64,000 nt of DNA from Streptomyces sp. NRRL S-350. Lineage in GTDB: Bacteria > Actinomycetota > Actinomycetes > Streptomycetales > Streptomycetaceae. Below are positions 24,411 to 32,426 of the stretch, piece by piece. The first letter of the stretch is position 1. The number at the start of each line of letters is the position of its first letter. Position numbers and translations under genes: made by a program. The notes beneath the pieces are model-generated. The model did no database searches and was not told the DNA's origin. It saw nothing but the letters and a program-made list of their open reading frames with translations. The DNA is taken from the NCBI RefSeq assembly GCF_000719705.1, contig NZ_JOHO01000017.1, forward strand, positions 57,113-121,112, in the 5' to 3' direction.

Positions 24411-26006
24411 TCAGTGGGCGGCGGCGCGCGCGGCCTCGCGGGCGCGCAGTTCGCGGCGGAGGATCTTGCCGGCCGCGGACTTGGGGACGGCGTCGACGAA
24501 CTCCACCGCGCGGACCTTCTTGTACGGCGCGACCTGCCCGGCGACGTACCAGATCACCTCCTCGGCGGTCAGCCGGCTGCCCGGGGTGCGGACCACGAAG
24601 GCCTTGGGGCACTCGGTGCCCTCCGCGTCCGGGACGCCGATCACGGCCGCGTCGGCGATCTGCGGGTGGCCGAGCAGGACGGCCTCCAGCTCTGCGGGCG
24701 CGACCTGGTAGCCCTTGTACTTGATCAGTTCCTTCACCCGGTCGACGATGTGCAGGTAGCCGCGCTCGTCGACGTAGCCGACGTCGCCGGTGTGCAGCCA
24801 GCCGTCGGCGTCGATCACGGCGGCGGTCTCGCGGGGGCGGCCGAGGTAGCCCTTCATCACCTGGGGGCCGCGGATCAGCAGCTCGCCGCGCTCGCCGGGC
24901 CCGAGGTCGTCACCGGAGCCGTCCAGGGCGGCGATCCGCAGCTCGGTGGAGGGGACCATCCGGCCGACCGAGCCGCGCGGGGGGTCGCCCTCCCGGGGGG
25001 AGACCACGTGGGTGACCGGGGAGAGCTCCGTCATGCCGTAGCCCTGGAGCAGGTGCGGCAGGCCGAGGCGCCGGGCGCAGGCGTCGGCCAGCTCGCGGTC
25101 CAGCGGGGCGGCGGCGCACAGCAGGTACTCGACGGAGGAGAGGTCGTAGCGCTCCACGACCGGGTGCTTGGCCAGGGCGAGCGCGATCGGCGGGGCCACC
25201 ACCAGGGCCTGCACCCGGTGCTCCTCGACGGCGCGGCAGAACTGCTCCAGGTCGAAGCGGGGCAGCACGACCACGGTGGCGCCGCAGCGCAGCGGCTGGT
25301 TGAGCAGCGCGGCCAGGCCGTAGATGTGGAAGAAGGGCAGGACGGCGAGCACCCGCTCGCCCTCGGCGGGGCGGTAGAGGGCGTCGCACTGGGCGAGGTT
25401 GGTGGCGATCGAGCGGTGGGTGAGCATCACGCCCTTGGGCAGGCCGGTGGTGCCGCTGGAGTACGGCAGCACGGCGATGTCCTCGCCCGGGTCGATGGCG
25501 ACCTCGGGGGCGGGGCCGGGGGTGGCGAGCAGGTCGGCGAGCGAGCGGTGGCCGTCGGCGCCGTCCAGGACGAGGACCTCGGCCAGCGGGCGGCCCTGCT
25601 CGGCGAGCAGGGCGGCGGCGGCCTCGGCGGTCGGCAGGAACGGGGAGACGGTGACCAGCCGGCGGGCGCCGCTGTCGCGGAGCTGGCCGGCGAGTTCGGC
25701 GGGCGTGGCCAGTGAGGACACGGTGGTCACGGTGGCGCCGGCCCGGGTGGCGCCGTAGTAGGCCATCGGGTAGGCGATCGAGTTGGGGCTGAAGAGGGCG
25801 ATGACGTCTCCCCGGCGCACCCCTGATCCGGCCAGGCCGGCGGCGACCCGCTCGACGGCGGCGGCGAGCTGCGCGTAGCTGACCCGCTCGCCGGTGAGGC
25901 CGTCGATCAGGGCGGGCCGGTCGCCGTACCGGGCCGCGTCGCCGAGCACTGCCTCGTGGACCGGCAGGTCGGCCACGGGGACGTCCGGGAATTCGCTTCG
26001 GAACAC
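24411..26006 (-). CDS. 4-coumarate-CoA ligase-like acyl-CoA synthetase
   Basis: A 531-residue ANL superfamily enzyme that makes an acyl-CoA from a carboxylic acid, ATP and CoA. The P-loop YSSGTTGLPKGVMLTHRS, the adenylate motif QGYGMTELSPVTH, the hinge GWLHTGDVGYVDERGYLHIVDR and the C-terminal catalytic Lys in PKSAAGKILRR are all present. It strongly resembles the Streptomyces cinnamate/4-coumarate-CoA ligase type (N-terminus FRSEFPDVPVADLPVHEAVL). GTG 26006 with GGAGG eight bases upstream fits; the frame remains open 26 codons further but without a ribosome site. Substrate could be cinnamates or medium-chain acids. Confidence 0.88.
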   Translation of the reverse strand: MFRSEFPDVPVADLPVHEAVLGDAARYGDRPALIDGLTGERVSYAQLAAAVERVAAGLAGSGVRRGDVIALFSPNSIAYPMAYYGATRAGATVTTVSSLATPAELAGQLRDSGARRLVTVSPFLPTAEAAAALLAEQGRPLAEVLVLDGADGHRSLADLLATPGPAPEVAIDPGEDIAVLPYSSGTTGLPKGVMLTHRSIATNLAQCDALYRPAEGERVLAVLPFFHIYGLAALLNQPLRCGATVVVLPRFDLEQFCRAVEEHRVQALVVAPPIALALAKHPVVERYDLSSVEYLLCAAAPLDRELADACARRLGLPHLLQGYGMTELSPVTHVVSPREGDPPRGSVGRMVPSTELRIAALDGSGDDLGPGERGELLIRGPQVMKGYLGRPRETAAVIDADGWLHTGDVGYVDERGYLHIVDRVKELIKYKGYQVAPAELEAVLLGHPQIADAAVIGVPDAEGTECPKAFVVRTPGSRLTAEEVIWYVAGQVAPYKKVRAVEFVDAVPKSAAGKILRRELRAREAARAAAH

Positions 26007-26233
26007 CAAGGTAAGCCTCCAGTAAGGAAGTTGACGCAGCAACAAAACCGGCGGTGGATCGCTTCGGGGCGCGTTCAGGAGCATACGGACAGTCAGGGGG
26101 GAGGCTGGGCCATTGTGGGGAACCGGAGGCGGCGTGCGCGTGGCGCAGTTGCCCCGGAGGGCGCCCCCACGGACGGTGTTGGACCACGGCCGCCCGCCCC
26201 CGGGTGCGGCCCCGGACCCTGGAGCACCCCACC

Positions 26234-26860
26234 GTGAGCACGACCTCCCCTCCCTTGCCCCCGACCCGCCGACTCCTCGCCGCCGCCGGCGCCGCCCTCG
26301 CGCTCACCCTCGGCGCGGGCCCCGCCGCGTTCGCCGCGCCGGGCGACAACGGCGACGTCAAGGTGCACGACAGCACCACGCCGGTGGACAGCCAGAACGA
26401 CGACCCGAAGGTCTGCCGGTTCTACCTGGACGCCTTCAACTTCGACACCGTCCAGCTGGTCAGCTGGACCATCTCGCAGCAGCCGCCGACCGGCACCGCG
26501 CAGGTGCTCGCCGGGACGATCGTGCTGGCCAACGGCACCGGCGCGACCCAGACGTACAGCCTTCCGGACGGGCACTACAAGCTCGACTGGACGTTCGTGG
26601 GCGAGAGCGGCAGCGCGAAGCACAAGGTCTTCGACGTCTCCTGCGCCACCTCGTCGCCGTCCCCCTCCGGATCGCCGTCGCACTCCTCCCCCGGCGGATC
26701 GCCGAGCGGCGGGCCGCACGGCGGGGTGGGCACCGGTGGCGGCGGCACCTCCGGCTCCGATGCCGCCGAGGTGGTGGGCGGCGTCGCGCTGGTCGTCGGC
26801 GCGGGCGGGATCGCCCTCCGCTCGATGCGCCGCCGTCCCGGACGCAATGCCGAGTCCTGA
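26234..26860 (+). CDS. Secreted surface protein with C-terminal membrane anchor, sortase partner
   Basis: A 208-residue protein with a signal peptide (residues about 10-35, cleavage near AAFAAPGD), a beta-rich extracellular domain (about 40-140: VKVHDSTTPVDSQNDDPKVC, two Cys), a Ser/Pro/Gly linker, and a C-terminal hydrophobic segment (AAEVVGGVALVVGAGGIALR) followed by SMRRRPGR. That end has the layout of a cell-wall sorting signal, but I see no LPxTG or obvious variant before the hydrophobic part. The next gene encodes a class F sortase and overlaps it by 14 bp. GTG 26234 with GGAG upstream. Family: common in streptomycetes, function unknown. Confidence 0.8.
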   Translation: MSTTSPPLPPTRRLLAAAGAALALTLGAGPAAFAAPGDNGDVKVHDSTTPVDSQNDDPKVCRFYLDAFNFDTVQLVSWTISQQPPTGTAQVLAGTIVLANGTGATQTYSLPDGHYKLDWTFVGESGSAKHKVFDVSCATSSPSPSGSPSHSSPGGSPSGGPHGGVGTGGGGTSGSDAAEVVGGVALVVGAGGIALRSMRRRPGRNAES

Positions 26861-27545
26861 CCGGCGCACCCGTGCGCGGCGCGGCGGCCCCCGTCCCTGG
26901 CGGGCGGGGGTCGCCGCGCTGGCGCTCGCGACGGGCGGCGCCTGGCTCGTGCACGACGGCACCGCCGACCGGGGCGGCCCGCCGCTGCCGCCCGAGCCCC
27001 CGGCGACCGCCGCGCCGCCGGCCGCCGCACCCGCCGCCACGCCTGTCCCGGCGCCCGCACCGGCAGCGGTCGCCGCGCCGCCGGTGCCGGCCTCGCCCCC
27101 CACCAGGATCCGGATCCCCTCGATCAAGGTCGACGCCCCGGTGACCGGCCTCGGCCTGACCGCCTCGGGGCAGCTGGGCACCCCGCCCATGGAGCAGCGC
27201 AACCTCACCGGCTGGTACCGGGACGGCGCCGCGCCCGGCGCCGCCGGGGCCGCCATCGTCGTCGGGCACGCCGACAACCGCAGCGGGCCGGCGGTCTTCT
27301 ACCGGCTCGGGCTGCTCCGCCCGGGCGACACCGTCGAGGTGGTCCGCAAGGACCGGCGCACCGCGGTGTTCACCGTGGACTCCGTACGGGTCTTCCCGAA
27401 GAAGGACTTCCCGGACGCCCTGGTGTACGGCGGCGGCGCCGGCCGGGCCGAGCTGCGGCTGATCACCTGCGGCGGGAAGTTCGACCGCAAGACCGGCTAC
27501 GAGGCCAACACCGTGGTGTTCGCCCACCTGTCCTCGGCGCGGTGA
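26847..27545 (+). CDS. Class F sortase
   Basis: A 232-residue single-pass protein: N-terminal membrane segment (about 20-35, GVAALALATGGAWLV), a long Pro/Ala linker to about residue 85, then the sortase beta barrel. Catalytic His is in VVGHADNRSG and Cys in LITCGGKFDRKTGYEANTVV, with the downstream Arg/Lys region present. Sortases cleave sorting signals and attach proteins to the wall or carry out related transpeptidation; class F members are actinobacterial. ATG 26847 lies within the upstream secreted-protein gene, indicating translational coupling and a shared job. Convergent with the acyl-CoA dehydrogenase gene, only 22 bp away. Confidence 0.87.
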   Translation: MPSPDRRTRARRGGPRPWRAGVAALALATGGAWLVHDGTADRGGPPLPPEPPATAAPPAAAPAATPVPAPAPAAVAAPPVPASPPTRIRIPSIKVDAPVTGLGLTASGQLGTPPMEQRNLTGWYRDGAAPGAAGAAIVVGHADNRSGPAVFYRLGLLRPGDTVEVVRKDRRTAVFTVDSVRVFPKKDFPDALVYGGGAGRAELRLITCGGKFDRKTGYEANTVVFAHLSSAR

Positions 27546-27567
27546 GCGGCGCTCGCGCACGCCCGGC

Positions 27568-28749
27568 TCAGTACGACCTGGGCAGGCCCAGGGTGTGCTG
27601 GGCGACGTAGTTGAGCACCATCTCCCGGCTGACCGGGGCGACCCGGCCGACCCGGGTCGCGGCCAGCAGCGCGCCCAGCCCGTACTCCTGGGTGAGGCCG
27701 TTGCCGCCGAGGGTCTGCACCGCCTGGTCGACCGTACGGGCGGCGGCCTCCCCGGCCGCGTACTTGGCCATGTTGGCGGCCTCCCCCGCGGCCGCGTCCT
27801 CGCCCGCGTCGTAGAGCAGCCCGGCCTTCTGGGTCATCAGCCGGGCCAGCTCGATCTCCACCGCGCACTGGGCCAGCGGATGGGCCAGCCCCTGGTGGGC
27901 GCCGATCGGGGTCGACCAGACGGTGCGGGTCTTCGCGTACTCGACGGCCTTGCCGAGGGCCTGGCGGGCGAGGCCGAGCGAGAAGGCGGCGGTGAGGATC
28001 CGCTCGGGGTTGAGGCCGGCGAAGAGCTGCAGCAGGCCCGCGTCCTCGTCCCCGACCAGGGCGTCGGCGGGCAGCCGGACGTCGTCCAGGAAGACCTGGA
28101 ACTGCTTCTCGGGGGCGACGAGTTCCATCGGGATCGGCCGGAACTCGAAGCCGGGGGTGTCGCGGGGGACGACGAACAGGCAGGGCTTGAGCCTGCGGCC
28201 GCCCGCGGTGTCCGCGGCCTCGGTGCGGGCGACGAACAGCACGGCGTCGGAGTGGTCGATGCCGGACACGAAGACCTTGCGACCGGTCAGCAGCCAGTCC
28301 TCGCCGTCCCGGCGGGCCACGGTGGAGATCCGGTGCGCGTTGGAGCCCGCGTCCGGCTCGGTGATGCCGAAGGCCATCCTGCGGCTGCCGTCGGCGAGCC
28401 CGGGCAGCCAGCACCGCTTCTGCTCCTCGGTGCCGAAGCGGGCGATCACGGTGCCGCAGATCGCCGGCGAGACGATGAGCAGCAGCAGCGGGCAGCCGGC
28501 GGTGCCCAGCTCCTCGAGGACGATCGCGAGGTCGGTGATGCCGCCGCCCCCGCCGCCGTACTCGGCGGGCAGGTTGACGCCGAGGTAGCCGGCCTTGCCG
28601 GCCTCCGCCCACAGTTCGTCGGCGGGCTCGCCGGCCCGGGCCTTGGCGAGGTAGTAGGCGGAGCCGTAGCGGCGCCCGAGGTCGCCGACGGCCTGGCGCA
28701 GGGCACGGCGTTCGGGGGTTTCGAGGAGCTGACTGCCGATGGCGGACAT
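27568..28749 (-). CDS. Acyl-CoA dehydrogenase, last gene of carboxylase operon
   Basis: A 393-residue flavoprotein of the acyl-CoA dehydrogenase family: alpha-beta-unsaturation of an acyl-CoA with electrons passed to ETF. The family signature FGITEPDAGSNAHRISTVAR and the C-terminal QTLGGNGLTQEYGLGALLAA are present. The N-terminus starts directly at the helical domain. Gene follows the biotin carboxylase gene by 13 bp. In context (AtuA-like protein, acyl-CoA carboxylase) it may be the counterpart of citronellyl-CoA dehydrogenase AtuD or of isovaleryl-CoA dehydrogenase; the sequence alone does not separate them. Confidence 0.87.
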   Translation of the reverse strand: MSAIGSQLLETPERRALRQAVGDLGRRYGSAYYLAKARAGEPADELWAEAGKAGYLGVNLPAEYGGGGGGITDLAIVLEELGTAGCPLLLLIVSPAICGTVIARFGTEEQKRCWLPGLADGSRRMAFGITEPDAGSNAHRISTVARRDGEDWLLTGRKVFVSGIDHSDAVLFVARTEAADTAGGRRLKPCLFVVPRDTPGFEFRPIPMELVAPEKQFQVFLDDVRLPADALVGDEDAGLLQLFAGLNPERILTAAFSLGLARQALGKAVEYAKTRTVWSTPIGAHQGLAHPLAQCAVEIELARLMTQKAGLLYDAGEDAAAGEAANMAKYAAGEAAARTVDQAVQTLGGNGLTQEYGLGALLAATRVGRVAPVSREMVLNYVAQHTLGLPRSY

Positions 28750-28762
28750 GCGGGGTCCTTCC

Positions 28763-30817
28763 TCAGACGGTGGCGGGGTCGGCCGGTTGCACGACGGCGA
28801 GCAGGGTGCCGAGCTCCACCTGCCGACCCGGGGTGGCGCGCAGTTCGACGAGGACGCCGTCGGCGGGGGCGGTGACGCGGTGCTCCATCTTCATCGCCTC
28901 CAGCACGAGCAGCGGCTGGCCGGCGGTGACGGTGTCGCCCACGGCGGCGGTGGTGCGGACGACGGTGCCGGGCATCGGGGCGAGCAGTGCCCCCGGCTCG
29001 GTGCGGGCGGCGGGGTCGGGGAAGCGCGGGAGGGCGGTGAGCGCGGTGCTGCCGAGCGGCGAGTCCACGTACACCCGGTCGCCGTAGCGGGCGACGCGGT
29101 AGCTGCGCCGCACCTCGCCCTCGCGCAGGACGACCAGCTCGGGGGTGGCCTCGATCAGCCCGGTCTCGGGATGTCCCTCGGCCTCGAGGCCCGCGCGGGT
29201 CAGGCGGTAGCGGACCTGCGACTCGGCGCCGTCGGCCGACCGGTAGCGCTTTAGCTGCGGCTGGGAGGGCAGGTTGCGCCAGCCGGACGGGAGCGCGGTG
29301 CGCCGGGCGGCGGCGTCGGCGAGGGCGGCGGCCAGGGCGGCCCGCCCGGCGCCCCGGGCGTCCGGAGCGGTGAGTTCGGCCCCGTGCTCCGTCAGGAAGC
29401 CGGTGTGCAGGCGCTCGGCCAGGAAGTCCGGGTGCCGCAGCGCCCGGACCAGCAACTCCCGGTTGGTGGACGGGCCGTGGATCCGGGCACGGGCCAGTGC
29501 GTCGGCCAGGCGGCGGGCGGCGGCGGCGCGGGTCGGCGCCCAGGCGATCACCTTGGCGAGCATCGCGTCGTAGTGCGGGGTGATCTCGGCGCCGTCCGCG
29601 ACACCGGAGTCCAGCCGCACCCCCCGGCCGGTGAACTCCTCGTACGGAACGGTGAGTTCGAGCCGGCGCAGGGTGCCCGTGGCGGGCTGCCACTGCCTGG
29701 CCGGGTCCTCCGCGTACAGTCGGGCCTCGATCGCGTGGCCGCTCGGCGCGGGCGGCTCCGGCGGCAGCTCCGCCCCTTCGGCGACGGCGAGTTGGAGGGC
29801 GACCAGGTCCAGTCCGGTGACCGCCTCGGTGACCGGGTGTTCGACCTGCAGGCGGGTGTTCATCTCCAGGAACCAGAATCCGCCGTCCTCGGCGAGCAGG
29901 AACTCCGCGGTGCCCGCGCCGACGTAGCCGATCGCCCGGGCCGCGCTCACCGCCGCGGCGTGCAGCTCGGCCCGCACCCGCGCCGGAACGCCCGGGGCGG
30001 GCGCCTCCTCGATCACCTTCTGGTGCCGCCGCTGCAGCGAGCAGTCCCGGTCGCCGACCGCCCAGACCGTGCCGTGCGCGTCGGCCAGCAACTGGACCTC
30101 GACGTGCCGCCCGGCGGGCAGGTAGCGCTCGCAGAACACCTCGTCCGAGCCGAAAGCCTTGGCGGCCTCGGCGCGGGCGGCCGCCAGTTCGCCGGGCAGC
30201 TCCGCGAGGCTGCGCACCACCCGCATGCCGCGGCCGCCGCCGCCCGCCGCCGCCTTGACCAGGACCGGCAGATCGGCCTCGGCCGGCTCGGCGAGCGCGC
30301 CGAGGACGGGCACGCCGGCCGCGGCCATCAGCCGCTTGGCGGCCGTCTTGGAGCCCATCGCGGCGATCGCGGCCGGCGGCGGGCCCACCCAGACCAGGCC
30401 CGCGTCCAGCACGGCCTGCGCGAACTCGGCGTTCTCGGACAGGAATCCGTAGCCGGGGTGGACGGCGTCGGCCCCGGCGGCGAGCGCGGCACGGATGATC
30501 AGGTCCGCGCGCAGGTAGGTGTCGGCGGGCGCCGCCCCGGGCAGCCGGACCGCCGTGTCGGCCTCGCGCACGTGCGGGGCGTCCGCGTCCGGATCGGAGT
30601 GGACGGCGGTCGTCGCGATGCCGAGCTCCCGGCAGGTGCGGAAGACCCGGCGGGCGATCTCGCCCCGGTTGGCGACCAGCAGGTTGCCGATCGACGCCGT
30701 CGACGGCATCGGTGCGGTGGAGGCCGCGGACGTCGCGGATGCGGTGGACGCTGTGGATGTCGTGGATGTCGTGGATGTCGTGGATGTCGCGGATGTCGCG
30801 GATGTCGTCGACCTCAT
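28763..30817 (-). CDS. Acyl-CoA carboxylase alpha subunit (biotin carboxylase plus BCCP) with Ser/Thr-rich N-terminal extension
   Basis: A 684-residue biotin-dependent carboxylase alpha subunit. Biotin carboxylase begins near residue 43 (NLLVANRGEIARRVFRTC), with the ATP-grasp Gly-rich loop KAAAGGGGRGMRVV; a BT-type linker follows and the biotinyl domain is at the end with biotinylated Lys 643 in EAMKMEH. Partner of the carboxyltransferase encoded 10 bp upstream. The first 40 residues are a Thr/Ser/Ala repeat encoded by a 9-bp DNA repeat and are absent from usual family members. The ATG 30817 has a good GAGGGG site seven bases upstream, so the extension is probably translated; an internal ATG near residue 37 would give the standard length. 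Confidence 0.88.
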   Translation of the reverse strand: MRSTTSATSATSTTSTTSTTSTASTASATSAASTAPMPSTASIGNLLVANRGEIARRVFRTCRELGIATTAVHSDPDADAPHVREADTAVRLPGAAPADTYLRADLIIRAALAAGADAVHPGYGFLSENAEFAQAVLDAGLVWVGPPPAAIAAMGSKTAAKRLMAAAGVPVLGALAEPAEADLPVLVKAAAGGGGRGMRVVRSLAELPGELAAARAEAAKAFGSDEVFCERYLPAGRHVEVQLLADAHGTVWAVGDRDCSLQRRHQKVIEEAPAPGVPARVRAELHAAAVSAARAIGYVGAGTAEFLLAEDGGFWFLEMNTRLQVEHPVTEAVTGLDLVALQLAVAEGAELPPEPPAPSGHAIEARLYAEDPARQWQPATGTLRRLELTVPYEEFTGRGVRLDSGVADGAEITPHYDAMLAKVIAWAPTRAAAARRLADALARARIHGPSTNRELLVRALRHPDFLAERLHTGFLTEHGAELTAPDARGAGRAALAAALADAAARRTALPSGWRNLPSQPQLKRYRSADGAESQVRYRLTRAGLEAEGHPETGLIEATPELVVLREGEVRRSYRVARYGDRVYVDSPLGSTALTALPRFPDPAARTEPGALLAPMPGTVVRTTAAVGDTVTAGQPLLVLEAMKMEHRVTAPADGVLVELRATPGRQVELGTLLAVVQPADPATV
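30720..30810 (-). repeat. 9-bp tandem repeat in start of carboxylase gene
   Basis: On the plus strand the unit GTGGATGTC (variants GCGGATGTC) is repeated about seven to nine times. On the coding strand it gives T-S/A-T-S repeats at the N-terminus of the carboxylase. The unit is a multiple of three, so copy-number change keeps the frame. Confidence 0.85.
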
Positions 30818-30827
30818 GGTTTGCCCC

Positions 30828-32426
30828 TCACATCCGGAAGACGCCGTAGCCGCGCGCGCCCTCGACGGGCGCGTTGTGGATCGCGGACAGGCACAGGCCG
30901 AGCACCGTCCGGGTGTCGCGCGGGTCGATCACGCCGTCGTCGTAGAGCCGCCCGGACAGGAACACCGGCAGCGACTCGGCCTCGATCTGCTCCTCGACCA
31001 TCGCGCGGATCGCCGCGTCCGCGTCCTCGTCGTACGGCTGCCCCTTCGCCGCGGCCGACTGCCGGGCGACGATCGAGAGCACCCCGGCGAGCTGCTGCGG
31101 GCCCATCACGGCGGACTTGGCGCTCGGCCAGGAGAACAGGAAGCGCGGCTCGTAGGCCCGGCCGCACATGCCGTAGTGGCCGGCCCCGTACGAGGCGCCC
31201 ATCAGCACCGACAGGTGCGGCACCCGGGAGTTGGCGACGGCGTTGATCATCATCGCGCCGTGCTTGATGATGCCGCCCTGTTCGTAGTCCCTGCCGACCA
31301 TGTAGCCGGTGGTGTTGTGCAGGAACAGCAGCGGGGTGCTCCGCTGGTTCGCCAGCTGGATGAACTGGGCGGCCTTCTGGGACTCCGCGCTGAACAGCAC
31401 GCCCTGCGCGTTGGCGAGCACGCCGACGGGGTAGCCGTGCAGGCGGGCCCAGCCGGTGGCCAGGCTGGTGCCGTAGAGCGGCTTGAACTCGTCGAAGTCG
31501 GAGGCGTCGACCAGCCGGGCGATCACCTCGCGCGGGTCGAAGGGCACCTTGAGGTCGCCCGGGACGATGCCCAGCAGCTCCTCCTCGTCGTACCTCGGCG
31601 GCTCGGCGAGCGGGTCGGGCGCGGGGCCTGGCTTGCGGTGGTCGAGCCGGGCGACGATCCGGCGGGCCAGCCGCAGCGCGTCCGCCTCGTCCGTCGCGAA
31701 GTGGTCGGCCAGGCCGGAGGTGCGGGCGTGCATCTCGGCGCCGCCGAGCGACTCGTCGTCCGACTCCTCGCCGGTGGCCATCCTGACCAGCGGCGGGCCG
31801 CCGAGGAAGACCTTGGCCCGTTCCTTCACCAGCACGGTGTGGTCCGACATGCCGGGCACGTACGCGCCGCCGGCCGTCGAATTGCCGAACACCACGGCCA
31901 CGGTGGGCACGCCGGCGGCGGACAGCCGGGTGAGGTCGCGGAAGAGGGCGCCGCCGGGGATGAAGATCTCCTTCTGGCTGGGCAGGTCGGCGCCGCCGGA
32001 CTCCACCAGGTTCACCAGCGGGAGGCGGTTGTGCAGCGCGATCTCGTTGGCCCGCAGGGCCTTGCGCAGCGTCCAGGGGTTGCTGGCCCCACCGCGCACG
32101 GTCGGGTCGTTGGCGGTGATCACGCATTCCACGCCCTCGACCACGCCGATGCCGGTGACCAGCGCGGCGCCCACCGGGTAGTCGCTGCCCCAGGCGGCCA
32201 GCGGGGACAGCTCCAGGAACGGCGAGTCCGGGTCGACCAGCAGCTCGATCCGCTCGCGGGCCGGCAGCTTGCCGCGCTCGCGGTGGCGCGCCACGTACCG
32301 GGGGCCGCCGCCGGCCAACGCCTTGGCGTGCTCGGCGTCCAGCTCGGCGAGCTTGGCGAGCATCGCGGCGCGGTGCTCGGCGTACTCGGGCCCGGCCGGG
32401 TCGACGCGGGTGGGCAGGACGGTCAC
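30828..32426 (-). CDS. Acyl-CoA carboxylase beta subunit (carboxyltransferase)
   Basis: A 532-residue carboxyltransferase of the propionyl/methylcrotonyl/geranyl-CoA type. Both halves of the crotonase-like fold are visible: the first oxyanion region around GNSTAGGAYVPGMSDHTV, the second around GASYGAGHYGMCGRAYEPRF. It carboxylates acyl-CoA using biotin carried on the alpha subunit. Length and the pattern NPWTLRKALRANEIALHNRLP match the methylcrotonyl/geranyl-CoA group. GTG 32426 overlaps the AtuA-like stop as GTGA. Substrate is probably a branched enoyl-CoA, judging from neighbours. Confidence 0.87.
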   Translation of the reverse strand: MTVLPTRVDPAGPEYAEHRAAMLAKLAELDAEHAKALAGGGPRYVARHRERGKLPARERIELLVDPDSPFLELSPLAAWGSDYPVGAALVTGIGVVEGVECVITANDPTVRGGASNPWTLRKALRANEIALHNRLPLVNLVESGGADLPSQKEIFIPGGALFRDLTRLSAAGVPTVAVVFGNSTAGGAYVPGMSDHTVLVKERAKVFLGGPPLVRMATGEESDDESLGGAEMHARTSGLADHFATDEADALRLARRIVARLDHRKPGPAPDPLAEPPRYDEEELLGIVPGDLKVPFDPREVIARLVDASDFDEFKPLYGTSLATGWARLHGYPVGVLANAQGVLFSAESQKAAQFIQLANQRSTPLLFLHNTTGYMVGRDYEQGGIIKHGAMMINAVANSRVPHLSVLMGASYGAGHYGMCGRAYEPRFLFSWPSAKSAVMGPQQLAGVLSIVARQSAAAKGQPYDEDADAAIRAMVEEQIEAESLPVFLSGRLYDDGVIDPRDTRTVLGLCLSAIHNAPVEGARGYGVFRM

